DNA from: Sphingobacteriaceae bacterium
GTDB lineage: Bacteria; Bacteroidota; Bacteroidia; B-17B0; Aurantibacillaceae
Length of the DNA stretch: 12,491 nt
Assembly: GCA_025360355.1 (NCBI GenBank)
Contig: JANYCL010000334.1
Span: forward strand, 1 to 12,491
Direction: 5' to 3'
In this document: one piece after another, positions 1 to 6,082 of the stretch
Numbering within the stretch: position 1 is the first letter of the stretch
Layout: each line of letters begins with the position of its first letter
Made by a program: the position numbers and the translations under genes
The notes under the pieces: model-generated
Told to the model about the DNA's origin: nothing
The model's input: the letters and a program-made list of their open reading frames with translations, nothing else
Databases searched by the model: none

Positions 1-54
1 TATTACCATTGCTGCACTAAACCAAAGCGTTACAAAATTTATGTTGTTTCTCAT
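1..54 (-). CDS. Possible 5' end of a leftward gene (partial)
   Basis: On the minus strand an ATG at 54-52 opens a frame of 18 codons that runs off the left edge without a stop. The peptide begins MRNNINFVTLWFSAAMVI: a short charged or polar start followed by a hydrophobic stretch, as in a signal peptide or first membrane helix. It would be divergent from the secreted-protein gene starting at 150, leaving 95 bp between the starts. No clear TAnnTTTG promoter element lies upstream on that strand. With 18 codons visible, no family can be named and chance is a real possibility. Confidence 0.35.
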   Translation of the reverse strand, partial: MRNNINFVTLWFSAAMVI

Positions 55-119
55 TTAAATTAATTTGTTTTAAAGCACTAATTTAAGGATTAATGCCTAG
101 TATAACTGAATATTTATTT

Positions 120-127
120 TAAATTTG
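120..127 (+). promoter_or_regulatory. Probable -7 promoter element of first T9SS gene
   Basis: TAAATTTG matches the Bacteroidota -7 consensus TAnnTTTG and lies 22 bp before the ATG at 150. No good TTG is found about 19 bp upstream, so the -33 part is weak. The stretch from this element to the start codon resembles the one before the paralogue at 1489 (TAATTTTG, then TTTACCTAAAACC before the ATG), which supports a shared, duplicated promoter and leader. Confidence 0.45.
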
Positions 128-149
128 TTTCTCTAAAAACCCATTAAAT

Positions 150-1373
150 ATGAAAAAACTTTTACTTATTATTTTATCAATAGCTTCTTTTTCCGCTTTT
201 TCGCAATGGTCAGCAACAACCATTTATAGCACCGGTGAAGATTGCTATTCCGCTTTTGGAAAAGCTTTAGCAAGCGATGCCTCCTCAAGTTCATTAAGCT
301 CTTCGATCGACGATGGATTAACATGGGGTTTATCAAATACAGGTGTACCTTCATCGGGTTTATCCTTTGGCGCAATTAATGGAGGAACCCTTTATGCGTT
401 TCGTAACACTGCAATCTACCAATCAACAACCGGTAATAATTGGACAGCACTAACTACTTCAGCAATTTCAGCTTCAGATGTTATTCGGTCAATGGCTGTT
501 ATTAGTGGAAGTGTTTTGGCAGTAACAAACCCAATTAGCGGATCAGGTTCTAAATTTTATCAGTTAAATGGTTCGGCCTTTACTCTAAAATCTACAATGA
601 CCACAACATTAGTAAGTATTATCCGGAATATGAATGGTGCGTTATGGGCAGGTACCACATCAACATTAAATATTAAATCTGCCAACGCAGGTTTAACATG
701 GAGCAATGCAAATGGCACATTAGCTCCTTCTGTTTGGTGGGACAAGTATACAGAGAGCATGGGAGCAACCGCTACCACTTTGTTCTGTGGTAATGATGGC
801 GGACTACTTTATAAATCTATGAATGCCGGTGCTACATGGACTGTTGCTTACAGTATTTACACAGGAGTATCAATTCCGGTAAGTGATATATATGTTATGT
901 CGGCAAATAATATTTTAGTAGCCTGCGATTCGGGTTTTGTATATAGCAATGATGGTGGTGCAACTTTTCAAAAAAATAATACAGGTTTAAATTATGCAAA
1001 TGGCGAAAATTATTTGAGACATATTACAGCAACCGCAAACTATATTATTGCATCTACCTCAGGAGGGACAGTTGTTCGTCGTCCAATAAATCAAATTTTT
1101 ACAGGAGTTAGCGAAAATAAATTGTTATCAATTGAAAGCAAAGTATATCCGAACCCTGCAAATGGTTTTGCTATTATTGAAGCGAACGATCTGATTTTAA
1201 ATGATAAATGTGAAGTTAAACTTAATGATGTTTTGGGTCGTGAAGTTGGAGTATTTGAAATGAAAGAAGGAAGGGCTAATTTAAATTTAGAAAATTTTAG
1301 CAAGGGACTTTATACATTTAGCGTTTATAATAATAAGATACCTGTAAGTAAAGGTAAATTAGTAGTAAACTAA
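150..1373 (+). CDS. Secreted BNR/Asp-box repeat protein with T9SS sorting domain (copy A)
   Basis: Predicted secreted or surface-attached protein of 407 aa; its ligand or activity is unknown. Residues 1-19 form a signal peptide (MKKLLL..., hydrophobic core, SAFSQ at the end). The middle carries degenerate BNR/Asp-box motifs of the S-x-D-x-G-x-T-W type: SIDDGLTWG at 52-60, KSANAGLTW at 176-184, KSMNAGATW at 222-230 and YSNDGGATF at 265-273. Their spacing suggests a beta-propeller as in sialidase-like or VPS10-like folds, but no catalytic residues are recognisable. Residues about 332-407, starting VYPNPANGF and ending in SKGKLVVN, are a T9SS type A C-terminal sorting domain. Such domains direct export through the outer membrane and are normally removed with attachment to the surface. 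The ATG has no Shine-Dalgarno sequence; its place right before the signal peptide fixes the start. A paralogue follows at 1489. Family assignment is good; function is open. Confidence 0.88.
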   Translation: MKKLLLIILSIASFSAFSQWSATTIYSTGEDCYSAFGKALASDASSSSLSSSIDDGLTWGLSNTGVPSSGLSFGAINGGTLYAFRNTAIYQSTTGNNWTALTTSAISASDVIRSMAVISGSVLAVTNPISGSGSKFYQLNGSAFTLKSTMTTTLVSIIRNMNGALWAGTTSTLNIKSANAGLTWSNANGTLAPSVWWDKYTESMGATATTLFCGNDGGLLYKSMNAGATWTVAYSIYTGVSIPVSDIYVMSANNILVACDSGFVYSNDGGATFQKNNTGLNYANGENYLRHITATANYIIASTSGGTVVRRPINQIFTGVSENKLLSIESKVYPNPANGFAIIEANDLILNDKCEVKLNDVLGREVGVFEMKEGRANLNLENFSKGLYTFSVYNNKIPVSKGKLVVN

Positions 1374-1391
1374 ATTTATTTAGAAAAATTT

Positions 1392-1422
1392 AAAGCCGTT
1401 TTGCCTTAGGCGGAACGGCTTT
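1392..1422 (+). terminator. Hairpin terminator after copy A
   Basis: AAAGCCGTT (1392-1400) pairs with AACGGCTTT (1414-1422). The inner part also pairs: two U-G wobbles, then GCC/GGC (1403-1405/1409-1411) around a TTA loop, giving a near-continuous 14-bp stem. The T-run afterwards is short and interrupted (TTATTATTT), so termination may be partial. It lies 18 bp after the stop codon. Confidence 0.7.
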
Positions 1423-1438
1423 ATTATTTGCATTCTGC

Positions 1439-1468
1439 TTGTATTATTAAGTTTTTCTCTTAATTTTG
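1439..1468 (+). promoter_or_regulatory. Promoter of second T9SS gene (copy B)
   Basis: TTG (1439-1441), 19 bp, then TAATTTTG (1461-1468) fits the Bacteroidota primary-sigma consensus (-33 TTG or TTTG, -7 TAnnTTTG). The predicted start of transcription near 1475 gives a leader of about 14 nt before the ATG at 1489. Together with the terminator just upstream, it suggests copy B is transcribed on its own. Confidence 0.6.
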
Positions 1469-1488
1469 TTTACCTAAAACCTATTTAC

Positions 1489-2715
1489 ATGAAAAAACTT
1501 TTACTTTCAATTTTATCGGTAATATCATTCTCTGCTTTTTCGCAGTGGTCAACAACTACAATTTTTAGCAGTGGAGAAGATTGCTTTTCTGCTTTTGGAA
1601 AAGGTTTAGCAAGCGATGCAAGCTCAAGCGCACTTAATGCAACATCTGATGATGGAGCAACATGGGGTGCCTCAAACACAGGTGTGCCTGCTTCAGGTTT
1701 ATCCTTTGGTACCTTGAATGGAAGCACGCTTTATGCTTTTAGGGGTACAGCTATTTACCAATCAACAACAGGTAATAATTGGACTGCATTAACTACTTCT
1801 GCAATTCCCGGATCAGATGTTATTAAATCAATGGCAACTGTAAATGGAAGTGTAATTGCTGTAACGAATCCAATTAGCGGTTCCGGTTCTAAGTTTTATC
1901 AATTGGGCGGCTCGGCATTCAGTTTAAAATCCTCTATGACCACAACTCTTGTTACGGTTATAGAAAGTATGAATAGCGGTCAATTATGGGCTGGTACAAC
2001 TACTACATTAAACCTACAATCTCTTGATGGAGGTATGACTTGGACTGCAATAAATGGAACGTTAGCACCTGTAAACTGGTGGGATAAATATACTTTATGT
2101 ATGGGATCAACAAGTACTACTCAGTTTTTTGGGAATTACGGTGGACGAATGTATAAATCAACTAATGGCGGAGCAACATGGACCGGCGCAATTAATATTA
2201 GTACAGGAACAACAATATCTATAAGCGATATATTTATTCTTTCCAATAGTAATATTTTAGTGGCTTGCGATTCGGGATTTTATTATAGCAATGATGGCGG
2301 GACAACATTTAATAAAAATAATTTAGGATTAAACTATAGTAATGGCGAAAATTATTTGAAAAAAATAACCGCAACTGCTAATTATATTCTTGCCTCAACC
2401 GGTAATGGAACAATTGTTCGCCGGCCAATAAATCAAATATTTTCCGGAATTAAAGAAAATATTTTGGTAAACCTTGAAAGCAAAGTTTATCCAAATCCTG
2501 CAAATGGTTTTGCTGTTATTGAAGCAAGCGATCTAATGTTCAATGATAAATGCGAAGTGAAACTAAATGATGTTTTAGGAAGAGAAGTTGGTGTATTTGA
2601 AATGAAAGAAGGAAAATCAAATTTAAATTTAGAAAACTTCAGCAAAGGACTTTATACTTACAGCGTTTACAATAATAAAATGGTTGTAAGCAAAGGAAAA
2701 TTAGTGGTGAATTAA
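1489..2715 (+). CDS. Secreted BNR/Asp-box repeat protein with T9SS sorting domain (copy B)
   Basis: Paralogue of the preceding gene, 408 aa, collinear over its whole length with a one-residue insertion near residue 163. It has the same layout: signal peptide 1-19, degenerate Asp-box motifs (TSDDGATWG at 52-60, QSLDGGMTW at 177-185, KSTNGGATW at 223-231, YSNDGGTTF at 266-274), and a T9SS type A sorting domain from VYPNPANGF to the C-terminus. By eye, the last 76 residues differ from copy A at 9 positions, while the propeller region is more diverged, mostly at exposed-looking polar positions. This is a tandem duplication, with each copy keeping its own promoter and terminator. The substrate or ligand is unknown. 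An adhesin or scaffold is as likely as an enzyme, since no catalytic set is visible. Confidence 0.88.
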   Translation: MKKLLLSILSVISFSAFSQWSTTTIFSSGEDCFSAFGKGLASDASSSALNATSDDGATWGASNTGVPASGLSFGTLNGSTLYAFRGTAIYQSTTGNNWTALTTSAIPGSDVIKSMATVNGSVIAVTNPISGSGSKFYQLGGSAFSLKSSMTTTLVTVIESMNSGQLWAGTTTTLNLQSLDGGMTWTAINGTLAPVNWWDKYTLCMGSTSTTQFFGNYGGRMYKSTNGGATWTGAINISTGTTISISDIFILSNSNILVACDSGFYYSNDGGTTFNKNNLGLNYSNGENYLKKITATANYILASTGNGTIVRRPINQIFSGIKENILVNLESKVYPNPANGFAVIEASDLMFNDKCEVKLNDVLGREVGVFEMKEGKSNLNLENFSKGLYTYSVYNNKMVVSKGKLVVN

Positions 2716-2738
2716 TTTTACTGATCAATTTTATTTAG

Positions 2739-2767
2739 AAGCCGTTTCCAAAAGAGACGGCTTTTTT
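2739..2767 (+). terminator. Intrinsic terminator after copy B
   Basis: AAGCCGT (2739-2745) pairs with ACGGCTT (2757-2763). The stem is extended inward by T-G, T-A and C-G pairs to a CAAAA loop. A run of six T (2762-2767) overlaps the 3' side of the stem. It lies 23 bp after the stop codon and is a convincing Rho-independent terminator. Confidence 0.85.
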
Positions 2768-2792
2768 ATTTGCTTACGTTTCAAACCCCTCT

Positions 2793-2820
2793 GCCTGTCA
2801 CGCTAAAGCGTGATTCAGGC
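2793..2820. repeat. Palindromic intergenic repeat unit 1
   Basis: GCCTG (2793-2797) pairs with CAGGC (2816-2820), and TCACGC (2798-2803) with GCGTGA (2808-2813), around a TAAA loop. A two-base bulge (TT, 2814-2815) interrupts the stem. It has no T-run and lies downstream of the copy B terminator, so it is probably a dispersed palindromic element rather than a terminator. Confidence 0.6.
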
Positions 2821-2821
2821 T

Positions 2822-2845
2822 TTCTCCCCTTAAGGAAGGGGAGAA
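2822..2845. repeat. Palindromic intergenic repeat unit 2
   Basis: A perfect 10-bp inverted repeat: TTCTCCCCTT (2822-2831) and AAGGGGAGAA (2836-2845) around an AAGG loop. It sits one base after unit 1. Its G/C-rich stem contrasts with the AT-rich surroundings, and no ORF covers it. Confidence 0.6.
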
Positions 2846-2863
2846 GTAAAATTCAGTGCAACA

Positions 2864-2907
2864 AAAAACCCCTCGTCCTGAGCTTGTCGAAGGATCGAAG
2901 GGTTTTT
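2864..2907 (-). terminator. Probable two-way terminator for the exbB-tonB operon, containing a repeat
   Basis: AAAAACCC (2864-2871) pairs with GGGTTTTT (2900-2907). Inside, TCG/CGA and TCCT/AGGA pair around the tip, with a bulge at 2895. Read leftward, it lies 26 bp past the tonB stop and ends in six T (complement of 2863-2868). Read rightward it ends in five T, so it can serve both converging units. The tip holds CTGAGCTTGTCGAAGG (2878-2893), which resembles an intergenic motif (TTCGACAAGCTCAGG on the other strand) that I recall as common in many bacterial genomes. Confidence 0.75.
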
Positions 2908-2918
2908 ACATTTGGTAG

Positions 2919-2934
2919 CTGAGCTTGTTGAAGC
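2919..2934. repeat. Degenerate second copy of the CTGAGCTTGTCGAAGG repeat
   Basis: CTGAGCTTGTTGAAGC matches the repeat inside the adjacent terminator (2878-2893) at 14 of 16 bases. It has its own small dyad, GCTT-GTTG-AAGC. Its last base is part of the tonB stop codon (TAG, 2936-2934), so the repeat abuts the end of the reading frame. Confidence 0.6.
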
Positions 2935-3788
2935 TATTTAATTGTAAAGTTAATTGGTAAGTTAAAGTAAACTGAAACTGCTCTACCGTTTTGTTTACCG
3001 GCTTTCCACTTCGGCATTGATTTAACAACGCGCATTGCTTCTTTATCGCAATCCGGACAACCTGCAACACCTTTTAATATTTGTGCATCGCTAATTGTTC
3101 CATCACCTGTAACAACGAATTTTAAAAAACATTTACCGCTAATTCCGGCTTCACGAGCCATTGCAGGATATTGAATGTTCTTCTGAATATATTTCATCAT
3201 CTCCATTGCTCCACCCGGAAATTCAGGCATCTCTTCAACCACTGTAAAAATTTCAGGGGCTGCTGCTTCACCAGGTCCAGTATCTTCAGTTGGTACAACT
3301 ACTGCATCTTTTTCGCCTTCCTGATCTTTTGTACTAACGTTAGCATCTTTTACATCTTCTTGTAATTTTTGCGGCTCTTCTTCAACTGCATCATCTTTAA
3401 TTACCGGCGGCACAAACTTTACCATCTCAACCATTGGCGGTGGTGGCGGCGGCGGCGGCGGCGGTGGTTGGTCTTCAATTGGTGGTGGTGGCGTTAAGTC
3501 AATTTGTTCCACCTTTAATGCTTCAGTGTTTTCATCCGTTTTCGGACGGTCCATGAATTTTTTGAAACCAAAAAGGAGTAATGAAAACAACATCATCCCG
3601 GCTATGATCATTACAACACGTTTGTTGTAATTATGTCTTAATTCATACGCACCATACTCGGTGTTTCTTCCGCCAAATACAACTGTATTCCGGGTGTCGT
3701 AAGTTTCGCCGGCCCAACCTGTTTTCAGGTCAAGCATTAGCATCACTACGGATACTGCTGCGAAAATGCCTATTAAAATGAATAACAT
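2934..3788 (-). CDS. tonB: TonB energy-transducing protein (two-helix, polyproline-rich)
   Basis: Links the inner-membrane ExbB-ExbD proton motor to TonB-dependent outer-membrane receptors. At 284 aa it has two hydrophobic segments, about 3-20 and 58-75, instead of the single N-terminal helix of the E. coli protein. The basic loop between them (VVFGGRNTEYGAYELRHNYNKR) is likely cytoplasmic and carries the YGAY-LR-Y-KR pattern I associate with Bacteroidota TonB. Next come a proline-rich periplasmic spacer (PPPP at 100-103, eleven prolines at 108-118), an acidic linker, and the TonB C-terminal domain from about 188 (FPGG..., YPAMAREAGISG, ending NLPINFTIK). A CPDC motif lies at 244-247. The start is supported by a strong Shine-Dalgarno sequence. 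It is the last gene of the exbB-exbD-exbD-tonB operon, 16 bp after exbD. Confidence 0.93.
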   Translation of the reverse strand: MLFILIGIFAAVSVVMLMLDLKTGWAGETYDTRNTVVFGGRNTEYGAYELRHNYNKRVVMIIAGMMLFSLLLFGFKKFMDRPKTDENTEALKVEQIDLTPPPPIEDQPPPPPPPPPPPMVEMVKFVPPVIKDDAVEEEPQKLQEDVKDANVSTKDQEGEKDAVVVPTEDTGPGEAAAPEIFTVVEEMPEFPGGAMEMMKYIQKNIQYPAMAREAGISGKCFLKFVVTGDGTISDAQILKGVAGCPDCDKEAMRVVKSMPKWKAGKQNGRAVSVYFNLPINFTIK

Positions 3789-3792
3789 ATTT

Positions 3793-3800
3793 ACCTCCTT
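3793..3800 (-). promoter_or_regulatory. Strong Shine-Dalgarno site before tonB
   Basis: On the minus strand AAGGAGGT is followed by AAAT and the ATG of tonB, a near-perfect ribosome binding site at normal spacing. No other gene in this window has one so strong; most start codons are preceded only by A-rich sequence. It fixes the tonB start and suggests that translation of this gene is set differently from the rest of the operon. Confidence 0.8.
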
Positions 3801-3804
3801 TTAA

Positions 3805-4437
3805 TTAATTTGTTCCAATTTTTGCTTTCACTAAATCAAACTCCGACTTCATAATATCTACCATAACGTATTTACCAACTACATTAATGTTTAACTCATC
3901 AATAACGTCGATCACGTTTTTATAAGTAGCCTGATCATCCGTTTTAATTAAATAAGTATAAGATTCTTTATCAGCCTTTACTTCTCTTACCATTCTTTTA
4001 TAAGTGGTATCGACTAATTGTTTCGCTTCAAATCTTTTTTCAAGCGCCAAGATCTTTTCCTGCATTGGTTTATTTTTGTCAAGCAAATATTTATGCAAAC
4101 TGCTTTGATCAAAACTTAATTCAGCTATTGTAGTTGCAGGTCCTTTGTCATCAGCAACTGCTCTGAATTGACCTTCATAATAAAAAATGCGGTTGTCTTT
4201 CGATAATAAAAAAGTAATACCTTTTTTAACCTCTTCAATTTTCTGATCAGGAGGCGGAGGTGCGGGGAACGTAAGCTCCATTGATTTTGGTTTACTAAAA
4301 GTTGCTGTGAGTACGAAAAAGGTCAATAATAAAAATGCTAAGTCAACCATCGGCGTCATATCTATACGCGTAGATTGTTTCTTGGCACGTTTTTTACCAC
4401 CTTTCTGACCACCACCACTATCTGCTATTTCTGACAT
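3805..4437 (-). CDS. exbD: ExbD-family proton-channel subunit (second copy)
   Basis: Periplasm-facing partner of ExbB in the proton-driven TonB motor; 210 aa. The N-terminus is Gly/Lys-rich (residues 8-20) and cytoplasmic. One membrane helix follows, RIDMTPMVDLAFLLLTFFVL, about 24-43; Asp32 in it matches the essential membrane aspartate of ExbD/TolR/MotB proteins. The periplasmic part is longer than in the roughly 140-aa E. coli protein, with a Lys/Glu-rich insertion around 90-150 before the conserved end (YKNVIDVIDELNINVVGKY). It lies 17 bp after the first exbD and 16 bp before tonB, so co-transcription is nearly certain. It is clearly different from its neighbour outside the helix, which suggests a specialised subunit rather than a recent duplicate. 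Confidence 0.92.
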   Translation of the reverse strand: MSEIADSGGGQKGGKKRAKKQSTRIDMTPMVDLAFLLLTFFVLTATFSKPKSMELTFPAPPPPDQKIEEVKKGITFLLSKDNRIFYYEGQFRAVADDKGPATTIAELSFDQSSLHKYLLDKNKPMQEKILALEKRFEAKQLVDTTYKRMVREVKADKESYTYLIKTDDQATYKNVIDVIDELNINVVGKYVMVDIMKSEFDLVKAKIGTN

Positions 4438-4454
4438 TGTATAATGTTTTTAAA

Positions 4455-5141
4455 TTATTTTTTAGTTGGATTAATAACTGTACCGCCACCTTCTAAAGAT
4501 GTAATTAAATTAAACTGATATAATTTAAGATCGGTAAATGTTTTGATCACATCCTTAACAAAAATGTATTTAGTTTGTGCCGCGCATTTAATTGCGTAAC
4601 GTGGTTTTTCTGCTTTAAACTCTGAATTTGATTCAGCAGCTTTTGCTTTTGCAGCCTGATAAACCTTAACGGCTTCTGTACCTCCAATATTGATCCAATC
4701 TTTTAATTGGTTATTAGGAGTAATTGTATCTAACGGAACACCTTTTTGCGGTTGAAATTTTAAACGGGCTTCTTCTTTAGCATCAATATATTTAGGAAGA
4801 TCTTTTATATCAACACCAAAACTTGGTAAGCCGCTAAATTTTATAATTTGTTCTTCAGTAAACTGTACTTTATAGCGTTTTGCCATTTCGCGCAGAGCCG
4901 CCATTTTAGCGGTTGAATTACTGATCCCAAAAAAAGCACGTCCGTTATTATCAATTGTTACCAATATATGATTGTCGGGTAGATCAACCATCCCGATTGA
5001 TGAAGGAGGATCAACCACTACAGGCTCGGCCATACGGAACGAAGCTGTTAACATAAAAAAGGTAACCAACAGGAAAGCCAGATCCACCATTGGTGTCATA
5101 TCTAGCGCTGGGGCTCCTCCTTTTGATGGTTTTTTTGACAT
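4455..5141 (-). CDS. exbD: ExbD-family proton-channel subunit (first copy)
   Basis: First of two ExbD-like proteins in the operon; 228 aa. After a short basic N-terminus comes the membrane helix LDMTPMVDLAFLLVTFFML (13-31), with Asp20 at the proton-carrying position. The periplasmic region is extended by a segment of about 80 residues (near 70-150, including FSGLPSFGVDIKDLPKYID). The family's usual end follows: IKCAAQTKYIFVKDVIKTFTDL and a final LITSLEGGG stretch. The first residues are MSKKPSKGGAPA, and the start codon has only A-rich sequence before it. It lies 60 bp after exbB, a gap holding a small hairpin, and 17 bp before the second exbD. If both ExbD proteins enter the same motor they could form a heterodimer in the ExbB ring; that is inference. 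Confidence 0.92.
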   Translation of the reverse strand: MSKKPSKGGAPALDMTPMVDLAFLLVTFFMLTASFRMAEPVVVDPPSSIGMVDLPDNHILVTIDNNGRAFFGISNSTAKMAALREMAKRYKVQFTEEQIIKFSGLPSFGVDIKDLPKYIDAKEEARLKFQPQKGVPLDTITPNNQLKDWINIGGTEAVKVYQAAKAKAAESNSEFKAEKPRYAIKCAAQTKYIFVKDVIKTFTDLKLYQFNLITSLEGGGTVINPTKK

Positions 5142-5181
5142 TTTCTCTGTGTTTTAATATTTAGATGAATACTTAACTAAA

Positions 5182-5197
5182 ATTCCATAAATGGAAT
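5182..5197 (-). other. Small intercistronic hairpin between exbB and exbD
   Basis: Just after the exbB stop codon the leftward transcript can fold ATTCCA-TTTA-TGGAAT, followed by TTTTA. It is only 6 bp and AT-rich, so at best a weak attenuator or an RNA-stability or processing element. It could help keep ExbB made in excess over ExbD, as the known ExbB5-ExbD2 stoichiometry requires. Confidence 0.4.
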
Positions 5198-5201
5198 AAA
5201 A

Positions 5202-6005
5202 CTATTTACCGCTTGCTTGGAATTCCTGGATAATAGAAAATCCTGCTTCATCCATAGCATAAGTAATTGTATCGATCCTATTACTGAAATAGTTATAGAA
5301 AATGATAGCAAATGCTGAAGTTAAGATACCTACTAATGTATTTACAAGAGCTTCAGAAATACCTGTTGCAAGAGCAGAAGTATCAGGAGCACCTGCAGCA
5401 GATAAGGCCGCAAAGGCACGAATCATACCCACAACTGTACCAATAAGACCAGCTAAAGTTCCGATTGAAGCCATCGTTGAAATAACCACCATGTTTTTTG
5501 ATAACATTGGTAATTCTAATGAAGTTGCTTCTTCTAATGCTTTTTGAATAGCGTGAACTTTCGCTTCTTTATCCATACTCGAATCATTTTGTACGAATTG
5601 ATATTTAGCGATCCCTTCATGAACTACATTAGCTAAAGAGCCTTTTTGTTTGTCGCATTCAGCTTTAGCACCTTCAAAATCATGATTCCCAATTAATGAC
5701 TTAATCTTAGAAACAAATTTATCGGTATTTCCTGTTCCTGCAGCTTTCATAATTGTTATGAAACGCTCAATAGCAAAAGTAATTACCGTTAATAAAAAGC
5801 CAATTAGAATAGGCACGATAAAACCACCTTTATACATGGTTCCTAAAATATTATGCGGATGTCCTTTTTCAGAATCACCACCTTCAAAGTTTGAAGCCGA
5901 TCCTAAAATTGTTTTGTAGATAAACCAGCCAATGCAAATACAAATTACAATAGCTAATGCTGAAACCGCTAATGGAAATCCTCCCGATGTTTTTTTGTTG
6001 CTCAT
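5202..6005 (-). CDS. exbB: ExbB (MotA/TolQ/ExbB) proton channel protein
   Basis: Forms the ring-shaped inner-membrane proton channel that drives TonB. It is 267 aa with four hydrophobic segments: an extra N-terminal helix (about 13-33), then about 61-79, 172-196 and 213-239. The classical ExbB has three helices; an added first helix is usual in this phylum. The MotA/ExbB core is recognised by GTLAGLIGTVVGMIRAF (182-198) and SEALVNTLVGILTSAFAIIF (217-236). The cytoplasmic domain (about 85-170) is polar and helical. It is the first gene of the operon, behind a good promoter at 6053-6082. The start codon is preceded by A/T-rich sequence without a Shine-Dalgarno site. A TolQ or gliding-motor relative is less likely, because exbD and tonB follow directly. 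Confidence 0.94.
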   Translation of the reverse strand: MSNKKTSGGFPLAVSALAIVICICIGWFIYKTILGSASNFEGGDSEKGHPHNILGTMYKGGFIVPILIGFLLTVITFAIERFITIMKAAGTGNTDKFVSKIKSLIGNHDFEGAKAECDKQKGSLANVVHEGIAKYQFVQNDSSMDKEAKVHAIQKALEEATSLELPMLSKNMVVISTMASIGTLAGLIGTVVGMIRAFAALSAAGAPDTSALATGISEALVNTLVGILTSAFAIIFYNYFSNRIDTITYAMDEAGFSIIQEFQASGK

Positions 6006-6052
6006 AGATTTTATGTGTTAGTTATTATTTTAATTTTTGTTGTTATGATTGC

Positions 6053-6082
6053 CAAACTTAGCAAATAAGTTTTAATTCCAAA
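6053..6082 (-). promoter_or_regulatory. Promoter of the exbB-exbD-exbD-tonB operon
   Basis: On the minus strand TTTG (6082-6079), 18 bp, then TAAGTTTG (6060-6053) matches the Bacteroidota -33/-7 consensus closely. Transcription would start near 6046, giving a leader of about 40 nt before the exbB ATG. No operator palindrome, such as a Fur-like site, was recognised next to it. Confidence 0.65.

Noticed and set aside
2822..2845. Perfect 10-bp inverted repeat as an intrinsic terminator
   Set aside because: It has no T-run on either side, and a convincing terminator for each converging gene already exists nearby; a repeat element fits better.
3171..3365. Short open frames on the strand opposite the exbD and tonB genes
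   Set aside because: They lie within well-supported coding regions, have no recognisable motifs and follow from the codon use of the real genes.
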